DNA of 64,000 nt from Tautonia marina (GTDB lineage: Bacteria > Planctomycetota > Planctomycetia > Isosphaerales > Isosphaeraceae). Positions within the stretch are counted from its first letter, which is position 1, and each line of letters opens with the position of its first letter. The stretch lies in assembly GCF_009177065.1 (NCBI RefSeq), contig NZ_WEZF01000015.1:62001-126000 (forward strand). Direction: 5' to 3'. The notes under the pieces are model-generated. The model ran no database searches, was not told the origin of the DNA, and saw nothing but the letters and a program-made list of their open reading frames with translations. The translations under genes and the position numbers were made by a program. Shown one piece after another: positions 18,316 to 26,827 of this stretch.

Positions 18316-19320
18316 TCAGCCGCCCAGAGACCAGGCGGCGAGCTGGACGGTGCCCTTGATGGTTTTCATCGCTTCGGTGACGGCGCTGTGTTCGAATCCG
18401 GAGTGCATCTTGCAGTTCTGACAGCGGCGGTCCTGGCGGCTTTCCCAGTAGGCCCAGTCGGTGGTTTGCCAGAACTCGTTCCAGTCGTCGTAGTATCCCT
18501 CGCCTTCGATCAGGTAGCAGGGGGCCTTCCAGCCTTTCGGAGTGTAGTTGACGGTTGACCAGGGGGCACAGGGAAGCTCTCGAAGTCCGGCGGCGAATTC
18601 GAGGAAGGCTGGGGTGGCGCTGACCTTGTACTTCTTCGAGAAGGCACGGATGGCCTTGAATTTCTCGTGAATCTGCTCCTTGGTCAGGAAGACGTCGGCG
18701 TCGACGCTTTCATATTCGTATCCGGGTGAAATGAGAATGCCCTTGGCTTTGAGTTCATCGACCAGTTTGCACAGTTCCTCGACTTCGGCCACATCGGTTT
18801 GCTTGTAGACGGTGGTGTTTAAGTAAAGAGTATACCCCAGATCCTTGCCCTTGCGGATGGCCTCGATTGCGGTGTCGAAGACGCCGGCGCGCTTGGTGAT
18901 GTAGTCATGAGTTTCGCGCATGCCGTCGAGGTGGATCATCAGGAACAGGTGATCGCTCGGCGGGATGATGCCGTAGAACTTGTCGTGCAGGCGGAGGGCA
19001 TTGGTGCAGATGATGATGTATTTCTTGCGGGCGATCAGCTCGTCGATCAGCTCTTTGAGTTCGGGGTAGAGGGTCGGCTCGCCGCCGCAGATGTTGACGA
19101 TCGGGGCGCCGCAGTCGTCGACGGCCTTGAGGCATTGCTCGACGGTCATGCGGTCCTTGAGCTTGCCGGTGTAGCGTTCGGTCGAGCAGCCGATGCAGGC
19201 GAGGTTGCAGGTATAAAGCGGTTCGAGCATCAGGACGGTCGGGTAGCGGTCGATCCCGGCGCGTTCCATGCGGTTGCGGTGCTTGGCCTGGGCCAGGGTG
19301 AATCCGAAGGGGTATCGCAT
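18316..19320 (-). CDS. hpnH: Radical SAM protein of the HpnH (adenosylhopane) family
   Basis: The 334-residue protein has the radical SAM cluster motif as CNLACIGC (C38, C42, C45) after YPTVLMLEPLYT. Further HpnH-like steps are CGAPIVNICGGEP, the HLDGMRETHD segment and a late CAPWSTVNYTPKGWKAPCYL. A terminal CQNCKMHSG could bind an auxiliary cluster. HpnH adds the adenosyl radical to diploptene, making adenosylhopane for extended hopanoids. AGGAGG stands about 10 bases before the ATG at 19320. No squalene-hopene cyclase or hpnG is nearby, so the assignment rests on similarity only; a related radical SAM function is possible. Confidence 0.82.
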   Translation of the reverse strand: MRYPFGFTLAQAKHRNRMERAGIDRYPTVLMLEPLYTCNLACIGCSTERYTGKLKDRMTVEQCLKAVDDCGAPIVNICGGEPTLYPELKELIDELIARKKYIIICTNALRLHDKFYGIIPPSDHLFLMIHLDGMRETHDYITKRAGVFDTAIEAIRKGKDLGYTLYLNTTVYKQTDVAEVEELCKLVDELKAKGILISPGYEYESVDADVFLTKEQIHEKFKAIRAFSKKYKVSATPAFLEFAAGLRELPCAPWSTVNYTPKGWKAPCYLIEGEGYYDDWNEFWQTTDWAYWESRQDRRCQNCKMHSGFEHSAVTEAMKTIKGTVQLAAWSLGG

Positions 19321-19569
19321 GAGCCCGCTCGCCTCCTTGCTCGTCTCGTGGGAGTGGCCGGGCCGTGCCGGGGACACGGGAGGCCGGCGCTGTCCTTTAG
19401 GGTGCTTTGGTTGGGGTCGATCGGTCGAGGGTCGAGGATCAAGGGCGGCCGAGAGTCGATGGAGTGCCCCCACCTCGGAGTGTAACCCCGGCATCATTTC
19501 GCATTAGGCTCGGCAACGCAAGGCCAGCACGTGGTGATTTTTGGGTCGGATCGGCTGGCGAGTGAGCGA

Positions 19570-19977
19570 TCAACGAAGCAGGCCCATGTTGAGGAACGAG
19601 GCGAGCATGATCAGGCCGAGCAAGGCGAGGATCAGGGCCAGGGTGGTTCCCATGCCCGAGCCGGGCAGCGTCAGGTCGCCTCGGGTGAGGGCTCGGTGGT
19701 AGCGTCGGTAGCGGAAGGTCGAGCCGATGAGAACGCCGATGCCCAGGGCGATCAGGGTGGTTCCCATCCAGAGCGAGGCGCGAGAGCCGTCGGGGTCGGG
19801 AGTGACTTCCCCCATCGCAGCCATCTCGCGGAGGAACCAGCCGAAGCGGGCCACCACGAAGCCAAACCCCATTAGCGCCAGGCCGGTCCTCGTCCACGAG
19901 AGCAAGGTCCGCTCGGCGGCCAGGAGCACGCGAGGGTCGACGTCTGAAGGGGGCTTCCGGGGGATGGGTTCCTCCAT
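19570..19977 (-). CDS. DUF202 (YidH-like) inner membrane protein
   Basis: The 135-residue protein contains the DUF202 signature LAAERTLLSWTRTGLALMGFG and three hydrophobic helices, at about residues 35-52, 70-90 and 108-132. The family is found in bacterial inner membranes and in yeast vacuoles, without an established biochemical role. The gene stands alone, 249 bp upstream of hpnH in the same direction. Confidence 0.88.
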   Translation of the reverse strand: MEEPIPRKPPSDVDPRVLLAAERTLLSWTRTGLALMGFGFVVARFGWFLREMAAMGEVTPDPDGSRASLWMGTTLIALGIGVLIGSTFRYRRYHRALTRGDLTLPGSGMGTTLALILALLGLIMLASFLNMGLLR

Positions 19978-20832
19978 CGCGGGCGAGTCCTTGCGGGGTT
20001 GATCCGGGCTGAGAGGCGATGCGGAACTGTGGAACCGAATTATCGGGAGCGAGCCGAGCAGGGGTCAACCCTGAGCGGATCGAGCCGGTCTCAAGCCCTG
20101 GTGCGCTGGCCGAACCTCGGCCCGGTGCGCCTGCGAGGAGTGATGAATCTTCTGGGAGCGTCATGAGTTGCGGCGATTCTGACGGTTCGTTTCGGGAATC
20201 GCCCCGGCGACCGCCTGGGTTCGTTTCGCGCGGGAGCGTTGGTCGTTGGCCACGGAGGGAACTCGGAGGAGCGGAGGTCCATCGGGAGGGGGTGGAGCCA
20301 CGCCCTGCGCGGCTCGGTGCGCCGGGGAATCGGGGCCTGGTGCGCTTAACAAGGACGGCATGGAATGGCTGATTTTCGTTTCGGCAAAAGGAGTTGCGTC
20401 AACGGTGTCCGGTTCGTTTCGGGAATCGGGCGCCGGGGCGATGGGTTCGTTTCGCGCGGGACGGTTCGGGCGAAATGGGTTTGTTTCGCGCCGAGCAGCG
20501 GGGGGCGATGGAGTTGGCGGCGCGCTCGCGGGCCGATCCTGCCAGGGGCGAGACGAGCCCAGGTCGTTCAGTGTAATTGCGTGCGTGCCGGTGTGCATGG
20601 AATTGTTCGGGGTGAGGTGATCGGTCGGGAGACTCGGAAGGGGCAGTTTCCACGCCAATATGATCGAAAAAATCGGGAGGGGCAGTCACTGAATCCGGGC
20701 AGTGGGACGAGAAGTGGCACCGAGGGGCATGGGGACGGACGTGCAGGCGCCTGGGTGCATCACGCAATGACGCGTGCTAGAATCGGCGAGGCAACGGGGG
20801 GAGAACGCCGAGGTCCACGAGCGGGAAACGTG
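19978..20832. other. Repeat-bearing intergenic region before the MmeI-like gene
   Basis: This 855-base stretch has open frames on both strands, but none has a recognisable product. Its middle part (20184-20495) is occupied by degenerate repeats described separately. The promoter of the restriction-modification gene should lie between about 20600 and 20830. Confidence 0.6.
20184..20495. repeat. TTCGTTTCG-type dispersed repeats
   Basis: GGTTCGTTTCGGGAATCG occurs at 20184-20201 and 20411-20428. Each copy is followed 14-15 bases later by GGGTTCGTTTCGCGCGGGA, at 20217-20235 and 20443-20461. Variants occur near 20373-20385 and at 20477-20495. The two paired units lie about 227 bases apart. Confidence 0.8.
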
Positions 20833-23763
20833 ATGGAAACCGAGCGAGCGCAGGCGTTGGCCGAGTTTGTCGGATGGGCCGGCACTCATCTTTCCGGGGA
20901 TGAGAAGGGGGAGGCGCATTCGTTCCTCGACCGGATGTTCCGCGCCTTCGGTCACGCGGGGGTGCAGGAGGCCGGGGCGACGTTCGAGGCGCGCATTCCG
21001 AAGGCCGAGGGCCGGGGCAAGAAGTTCGCCGACCTGCTCTGGGAAGGGCGGGTCCTGATCGAGATGAAGAAGCGGGGGGAGGACCTGCGCAAGCACTTCC
21101 GCCAGGCGCTCGATTACTGGACCTGGATCACGCCGAAGCCGCCGTATGTCATCCTCTGCAACTTCGATGAGTTCTGGGTGTATGACTTCATCAACCAGAT
21201 GGACAGCCCGATCGACACGGTCCGGCTGCCCGACCTGCCCGAGCGCTGGGGGCCGCTGGCGTTCCTGTTCCCGGAGCCCGAGAAGCCGACGTTCGGCAAC
21301 GACCATATCGCCGTCACCCGCGCGGCGGCCGACCATCTGGTGAAGTGCTTCAACAAGCTCGTCGATCCGAAGCGGGCGTTCGGCCCGGTGCCGAGGGAGA
21401 AGGCCCAGCGGTTCATGCTGCAAACCCTGGTCGCGCTGTTCGCCGAGGACATCGGCTTGTTGCCGAAATATCTGGTGGCGCAACTGCTGGAGGATTGCAC
21501 CTCGCGGCAAGCCAGCTTCGACCTGCTGGGCGGGCTGTTCACGGAGATGAACACGAAGGGCCGGACCGAGGGGGGCCGGTTTTCCGGGGTCGAGTTCTTC
21601 AACGGCGGCCTGTTCGCCGAGCCGGCGCGGATTGAGCTGAACCTGGACGAGGTGGACCATCTGCGGACGGCGTCGAAGGACGACTGGTCGAAGGTGCGGC
21701 CGGAGATCTTCGGCACCCTGTTCGAGCACTCGATGGACCAGGAGGAGCGGCACGCCTTCGGCGCCCACTTCACCACGCCGGCCGACATCATGAAGATCGT
21801 CCGGCCGACGATCGTCGAGCCCTGGCGCGAGCAGATCGAGGGGGCGAAGAATTTGAAGCAACTGGCCGACCTTCGTTACCGGATCTCGACCTACACCGTG
21901 CTCGACCCGGCCTGCGGCTCAGGGAACTTTCTCTATATCGCCTACCGCGAGTTGAAGCGGCTGGAGGCCCGGCTGTACGAGCGGATCGCCGAGCTTTCGG
22001 GCAAGGCCGACCCGACGCAGCGGATGCTCGGCCTGGTGACGGCGCAGCAGTTCTACGGGCTCGACATCAACCCCTTCGCCGTCGAGCTGGCCAAGGTGAC
22101 GATGATGATCGCCCGCAAGCTGGCCATCGACGAGCTGCACATCACCGAGGACGCCCTGCCGCTCGATAACCTCGACGCCAACTTCAAGGCGATGGATGCG
22201 TTGATTGACCCGAACGGATTGCCCGCCGTTTGGCCGCAGACGGACGTGATTATCGGCAACCCGCCGTTCCTGGGGGCCAAGCGCCTGAAGCCCGAGCGCG
22301 GCCCCGACTACGTGAACGCCGTCCGCAAGGCGTATCCCGACGTGCCCGGCATGGCCTATTACTGCGTCTACTGGATTCGCAAGGCCCACGACACCCTGAA
22401 GCCCTGCACCCCCGACGACCCCCTGACCGGCCGCGCCGGGCTGGTCGGCACGCAGAACATCCGGAACAACCAATCACGGGTCGGCGGGCTGGATCACGTC
22501 GTCAAGGACGGGACAATTATCGAGGCGGTGGAGAATCAGCCGTGGTCGGGCGAGGCGAACGTGCATGTGTCGATTGCGAATTGGGTCAAATCACGCGCCC
22601 CACTGTTGTTACCGCCGGAAAGGCAAATTTGGTCCCAAGTTTCAATGAGCCAAAGATTGCCGAATAAGAAATTTGGAAATTCAAAAGCAAATTCTTCTTC
22701 AATCGATTATGGACTAAATCCTAGAGCTTGCGATCACATTAACTCGTCATTATCAGATCAAATTGATGTCGCGATCGCAAAAATTCTGAAATGCAATGTA
22801 GATCCACAACGATCATTTTCGGGTCAAGTTCCTGGCCACGAAGGATTTGTTCTCACACCCACCGAAGCTAGAGATCTACTGGCGGCCAGGAAGGAAAATC
22901 GAAAAGTCATTTGGCCCTTTCTCATAGGTCGCGACATGCTGACCGGCACAGGCCATCCTACCAAGTTTGTAATTGACTTTCAGGATATCGACGTTCTCTC
23001 GGCAAGCGCCTATGTGGAGCCATTTACCCATGTTCGCGAACACGTGTTGCCGACTCGGGAACAAAAGGCAGAACAGGGAAAGACCAGTTCTGGACAGCAG
23101 CGGTCTCATCACAAGCAATTTTTGAAGTACTGGTGGCGACATTCTTTTGATAGACCAGAAATGATTAGGCTGCTCAGCAGAATGCGGCGTTACATTGCCT
23201 GCTCCGATACTACAAAGCGTCCTGTATTCATTTTTGTATCTCCTTCTATTAGGCCAGATCACAAACTCCGAGTGTTTGCATTCGATGACGACTATTCTTT
23301 TGGGATCTTGCAGTCCGGAGCACATTGGCTTTGGTTTGTAACAAAGTGTTCCAAGCTCAAGTCAGATTATAATTATACTTCTAGCAGCGTGTATGATCCC
23401 TTTCCCTGGCCCCAATCGCCCACCCCCGCGCAGGTGGACGCCGTGGCCGAGGCGGGGCGGGAGGTGCGTCGGGTGCGGGAGGAGGCGTTGAAATCGATCA
23501 CCGGGGGACTGCGGGCGGTGTACCGGACGCTGGAATTGCCGGGGAAGAACCCGCTGAAGGAGGCGCATGCGAGGCTCGATCGGGCGGTGCTGGACGCCTA
23601 CGGGTTCGATCCGAAGGGGGATCTGCTGGCGCAGTTGCTCGCGTTGAACCTGGAGGTCGCCCGCCGCGAGCAGGACGGGGAGCCGGTGACAGCCCCCGGC
23701 GTGCCGCCCGGCTATCCCGAGCCCGATCGGCTGGTGACGGACGACTGCATCCGGGCGTCGTGA
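20833..23763 (+). CDS. MmeI-like type IIL/IIG restriction-modification fusion enzyme
   Basis: The 976-residue protein joins nuclease, methyltransferase and specificity in one chain, as in MmeI (919 residues). The N-terminal nuclease has D67-x9-E77-x-K79 (ADLLWEGRVLIEMKK), the exact spacing of MmeI. A helical linker follows. The N6-adenine methyltransferase has motif I VLDPACGSGNFL near 356 and motif IV GNPPF near 475. The target recognition region occupies about 590-855 and the last 120 residues are helical. Such enzymes methylate one strand and cut about 20 bp away. The frame is open upstream to 20365, but the ATG at 20833 fits the family. The specificity region is strongly AT-rich, unlike the rest. 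A solitary-methyltransferase or DISARM-like role is less likely because the nuclease motif is intact. Confidence 0.9.
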   Translation: METERAQALAEFVGWAGTHLSGDEKGEAHSFLDRMFRAFGHAGVQEAGATFEARIPKAEGRGKKFADLLWEGRVLIEMKKRGEDLRKHFRQALDYWTWITPKPPYVILCNFDEFWVYDFINQMDSPIDTVRLPDLPERWGPLAFLFPEPEKPTFGNDHIAVTRAAADHLVKCFNKLVDPKRAFGPVPREKAQRFMLQTLVALFAEDIGLLPKYLVAQLLEDCTSRQASFDLLGGLFTEMNTKGRTEGGRFSGVEFFNGGLFAEPARIELNLDEVDHLRTASKDDWSKVRPEIFGTLFEHSMDQEERHAFGAHFTTPADIMKIVRPTIVEPWREQIEGAKNLKQLADLRYRISTYTVLDPACGSGNFLYIAYRELKRLEARLYERIAELSGKADPTQRMLGLVTAQQFYGLDINPFAVELAKVTMMIARKLAIDELHITEDALPLDNLDANFKAMDALIDPNGLPAVWPQTDVIIGNPPFLGAKRLKPERGPDYVNAVRKAYPDVPGMAYYCVYWIRKAHDTLKPCTPDDPLTGRAGLVGTQNIRNNQSRVGGLDHVVKDGTIIEAVENQPWSGEANVHVSIANWVKSRAPLLLPPERQIWSQVSMSQRLPNKKFGNSKANSSSIDYGLNPRACDHINSSLSDQIDVAIAKILKCNVDPQRSFSGQVPGHEGFVLTPTEARDLLAARKENRKVIWPFLIGRDMLTGTGHPTKFVIDFQDIDVLSASAYVEPFTHVREHVLPTREQKAEQGKTSSGQQRSHHKQFLKYWWRHSFDRPEMIRLLSRMRRYIACSDTTKRPVFIFVSPSIRPDHKLRVFAFDDDYSFGILQSGAHWLWFVTKCSKLKSDYNYTSSSVYDPFPWPQSPTPAQVDAVAEAGREVRRVREEALKSITGGLRAVYRTLELPGKNPLKEAHARLDRAVLDAYGFDPKGDLLAQLLALNLEVARREQDGEPVTAPGVPPGYPEPDRLVTDDCIRAS

Positions 23764-23788
23764 ACGGCGTCCCGTCGATCCCTGGATC

Positions 23789-23903
23789 GGGTGGCCCCGG
23801 TTGCTCGCCAACCGGGGTCGCGAAGCGACGAGAGGTCACGGTGAAGGATTCCGACGCCTCTTGCGGCTGCGCCGCCCCGGTTGGCGCGCAACCGGGGCCA
23901 CCC
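23789..23903. repeat. Nested double palindrome after the MmeI-like gene
   Basis: Two identical 9-bp hairpins occur, CCCCGGTTG/CAACCGGGG, at 23795-23817 (loop CTCGC) and 23875-23897 (loop GCGCG). The outer arms, GGGTGGCCCCGGTTG (23789-23803) and CAACCGGGGCCACCC (23889-23903), also pair perfectly. It may act as a terminator for the preceding gene or be a mobile palindromic repeat. Confidence 0.8.
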
Positions 23904-23995
23904 TTGAATGGAAATGACAGCCTTCGATCGCTCATGTCGGCACGATCCCGGCCACCCCATGACACCGCGTGATTGGCCCCGAACGGAACGCGACG

Positions 23996-24409
23996 ATGGA
24001 AGCACTGGGAGCCCTGATCGTCTTCGTCTTCATGGGCCTCATCATGCTGGTCCTCGGCGGGGGATTCCTCTGGACGTTCTGGGTGCTGATCGACGCATTG
24101 TCGAAACGTTCGACAGGAGGTGCTTCGTTGGAAAAGAGCGCCGAATTCAAGAAGAACCGCGAGAAACGTGAAGCCCAACTGCGGGAGCTTCAGCAGATGG
24201 TCGACGACCTCCGCAAGGCCACCGATCAGATGGCCGAGCGGGTCGAGGCGGCTCGGCGGGCCAATCAGCAGGCCGAACGTCGCGACCGCGACGCCGTGTG
24301 CGAGTACGAGGCCGGCCGAGCCTTGCGTCAGGTCGTCTACGATTCCTCCGATTTGCTCGATCGGATTGATCGGGCGTTCGGGACGCTCGACGACATTGAC
24401 CTTTCGTGA
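23996..24409 (+). CDS. Small membrane-anchored coiled-coil protein
   Basis: The product of about 137 residues has one N-terminal transmembrane helix (about residues 5-35, Leu/Val/Phe-rich with GGGF). A charged coiled coil follows (EKREAQLRELQQMVDDLRK onward), ending DLLDRIDRAFGTLDDIDLS. No known family was recognised. The ATG at 23996 precedes the helix; an earlier in-frame start at 23969 is possible. It lies 92 bp beyond a large palindromic repeat and is probably a separate unit. Confidence 0.65.
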   Translation: MEALGALIVFVFMGLIMLVLGGGFLWTFWVLIDALSKRSTGGASLEKSAEFKKNREKREAQLRELQQMVDDLRKATDQMAERVEAARRANQQAERRDRDAVCEYEAGRALRQVVYDSSDLLDRIDRAFGTLDDIDLS

Positions 24410-24618
24410 GCCGCACGAAAACGGTTTCCGTTCGATCGTGGAGTTCCGAGCGGGAGACGGAGCGGCCTGGGCAGCGCAGATGCGTTTGCGCGGACTGGAC
24501 GCGAATCCCGGGGCAATCGTCGGGAGGGAGGGGCAGGCTCAGTTGACGGGGGAGGCCGGGTTGGCCTACGATCACGGCCCGATGCACCGGGAGGTGGCGG
24601 CGGAGGCAGGGAGGGGCG

Positions 24619-25770
24619 ATGGCGGCCGAGTCGGCGTCGATGGCGATGGCGTGGGTCTACGACCTGAACAGTTGCCGGGGGCCGACCGGAGTGACCCGGC
24701 ACGCGCTGGCCCAGTTGGAGCGGTTGATGGCTCGGCCGGAGATTGACTTGACGGTCGTTTCGGGACGAATCGGCGAGCCGGATGGGCTGGCGTTCTGGGA
24801 AACCCTGAGCGATCGGGAGCACCCGCCGAGGCGGAGGGAATTACCGATCGGCACGCGAAACGCCCTGCGAGTCTGGCGGTTCGTGCCCTGGCCGCCGCTG
24901 GAGGTCTGGACGGGGCGGCTCGACTGGATCTATTGTCCGGCCGAGTATTATGTGCCGACGCATCGGGCGAAGCGGGCGGTGACGAGCCATGATGTCTTGC
25001 AGGATGTGCGGTACGGCGGGAACAGTCGGCGCGACCTGCTGGGGCATGCGTTCGGGTCGGCCGATCGGGTCTTGTCGGTCTCGGTGTTCAATACGGAGCA
25101 GTTGCTGGAGCGGTTTCCGGAGTGCAAGGGGAAGGTCCGGATCGTGCCGAACGCGGCCGATGACCTGTTCTTTGCTGAGCCGACCGAAGGGGAGCGGGCC
25201 CGGGTGCGCGGCGAGGTGGGGTTGAGGCCCGATCAGCCGTTCCTGCTCTCGGTGGCCAACTTCCAGCCGAGGAAGAACCTGCCGAGGCTGGTGCGGGCGA
25301 CCGGACGCTTGCCGGAGGTGGCGTCGGGGGACCTGGCGTTGGTGCTCGTGGGAGAGGGGGAGCCGGGCCCGGCCGAGGCGATCCGCAAGGAAGTGGCCGC
25401 GCTGGGCTCGAAGGCGAAGGTGGTCTTGCCGGGGTATTTGCAGGGAACGACGTTGCGAGCGCTTTATGCCGAGGCCAGGGCGCTGGCGTTCCCATCGACG
25501 TGTGAGAGCTTCGGCATTCCGGCGGTCGAGGCGATGGCGCAGGGGTGCCCGGTGGCCCTGGCCGATTCGACCGCCCTGCCCGAAATCGCCGGAGAGGCCG
25601 GTTGGTACTTCGATCCCGAGCAGGACGAGGCGATCACCGCCACCCTGCGCCGCGTGCTCGATGACGAGGCCGAGCGGTCGCGACGGGTGGCGATCGGCCG
25701 CTCGATTGCCGCCGGCTTCCGCTGGGATCAGGCGCACGAGGCGTTGATGACGGCGTTGCGGGAGGAGTGA
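24619..25770 (+). CDS. Glycosyltransferase family 4 protein
   Basis: The 383-residue enzyme has the two-Rossmann GT-B layout of family 4. The N-terminal half includes TSHDVLQDVRYGG and SVSVFNTEQLLERFP. The C-terminal donor-binding half includes SVANFQPRKNLPRLV, the KVVLPGYLQGTTLRALYAEA step and the EX7E-like ESFGIPAVEAMAQGCPV, which binds the nucleotide-sugar. It should transfer a sugar from a nucleotide donor to a glycan or lipid with retention of configuration; the substrates are unknown. A strong GGAGGCAGGGAGGGG purine run precedes the ATG at 24619. Confidence 0.9.
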   Translation: MAAESASMAMAWVYDLNSCRGPTGVTRHALAQLERLMARPEIDLTVVSGRIGEPDGLAFWETLSDREHPPRRRELPIGTRNALRVWRFVPWPPLEVWTGRLDWIYCPAEYYVPTHRAKRAVTSHDVLQDVRYGGNSRRDLLGHAFGSADRVLSVSVFNTEQLLERFPECKGKVRIVPNAADDLFFAEPTEGERARVRGEVGLRPDQPFLLSVANFQPRKNLPRLVRATGRLPEVASGDLALVLVGEGEPGPAEAIRKEVAALGSKAKVVLPGYLQGTTLRALYAEARALAFPSTCESFGIPAVEAMAQGCPVALADSTALPEIAGEAGWYFDPEQDEAITATLRRVLDDEAERSRRVAIGRSIAAGFRWDQAHEALMTALREE

Positions 25771-25814
25771 GGGAGTTCCAGAGGCGGGAAGAGTCAATGC
25801 AGGAGAGCTTGAGC

Positions 25815-25843
25815 CACGGATAAAACACGGATGAAACACGGAT
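25815..25843. repeat. Short 11-bp tandem repeat
   Basis: CACGGATAAAA, CACGGATGAAA and a final CACGGAT follow one another in the 236-bp gap after the glycosyltransferase gene. The rest of this gap shows no gene. Confidence 0.6.
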
Positions 25844-26006
25844 CGGGACAGAGGAGAGAATGAGAAGGGGTGCCCGTGGCGGCGGGCGCTTAAGGGGGGG
25901 GCGAAACGGATCGCGCAGGGCGATTGGCGTGGACCGTCGAGGAATGGAGCACCGGGAGGACCGGAGCGAAGGGGGGAGCCTCCCGGTGGTGTCTCGGGCA
26001 CGCTGC

Positions 26007-26558
26007 TCAGTCGTTCTTGACCTTCACGTGGAATCCGGCGGCGTTGAGGGCCTCGACGGCGGCGAGGGGGATGACCTTGCCGGAGAGGGTGACGGTGGTG
26101 GAGCGGGGCTCGGCCTTGATGGTCTCGATGCCTTCGACCTCGCCGAGGGCTTCCTGGACGGCGACGGCGCAGCCTCGGCAGCAGTTGTGCAGGCCGGTGA
26201 GGGTGAGGGTTTCGACCGGCTTGTCGGTGGCCCCGCTGTCGTCCTTGACGATGACGAGGTCGGAGTCGGGCGTGCCGTGGTAGCCGGCGGCGGTGATGGC
26301 GTCGAGGGTGCGCTGAAGGGCCTTCACGTCCTTTGAAACCATGACCACGGTGCCGAGGTCTTGATCGCAGGTGACGGTGACGCCCTCGATCGGCTTGGCC
26401 GCCTCGTCGACGGCGCGGACACAGGCGCCGCAGCAGAGGTGGACGCCTTCAAGGGTGATCGTCTTTTCCTCGGCCGGGCGGTCGGCGGTGGCCACGGCGG
26501 CCGCCGGGACGATGAGGGCGGCCGCGGCGAGCAGGGCGAGGGTGCGGAAGGGGTTCAT
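26007..26558 (-). CDS. Secreted protein with two heavy-metal-associated-like domains
   Basis: The 183-residue product has a signal peptide (MNPFRTLALLAAAALIVPAA, ending near TADR) and two ferredoxin-like units of HMA type. The canonical MxCxxC is replaced by GVHLCCGACV (C42, C43, C46) in the first and GLHNCCRGCA (C126, C127, C130) in the second. The paired Cys and preceding His suggest metal binding, perhaps copper or zinc, in the periplasm; this is an inference. The longer frame to 26804 crosses a palindromic repeat, so the ATG at 26558 was chosen. Confidence 0.8.
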   Translation of the reverse strand: MNPFRTLALLAAAALIVPAAAVATADRPAEEKTITLEGVHLCCGACVRAVDEAAKPIEGVTVTCDQDLGTVVMVSKDVKALQRTLDAITAAGYHGTPDSDLVIVKDDSGATDKPVETLTLTGLHNCCRGCAVAVQEALGEVEGIETIKAEPRSTTVTLSGKVIPLAAVEALNAAGFHVKVKND

Positions 26559-26620
26559 GGGAGATTTGCCTTGGTTTTGATGAGTGAAGGTGTTGGGCGT
26601 TGCGAAGGCCGGGTGAAGGA

Positions 26621-26748
26621 GGACCCCCTCACCCGGCCTTCGGCCGCCCTCTCCCCGCTCGCGGGGAGAGGTTTGAGGATGCTCGGAATCGCGGCCGTTT
26701 CCGTCCCCCTCTCCCCGCTCGCGGGGAGAGGGCTGGGGTGAGGGTTCC
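26621..26748. repeat. Palindromic intergenic repeat with two identical hairpins
   Basis: CCCTCTCCCCGCTCGCGG followed by GGAGAGG occurs at 26647-26671 and 26707-26731. The outer arms GGACCCCCTCACCC (26621-26634) and GGGGTGAGGGTTCC (26735-26748) are also complementary, making one composite unit. Confidence 0.8.
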
Positions 26749-26827
26749 GAGTCTGCCCGCGAGCTTGAGAGTCGGGGCTCGATCACGCGATTCCTCGGAG
26801 CCATTGTTCAACACACGGGCCGAGGGC

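Noticed and set aside
20365-20832. N-terminal extension of the MmeI-like gene
   Set aside because: The 156 extra codons cross dispersed repeats and have no similarity to the family; the ATG at 20833 gives the expected MmeI start.
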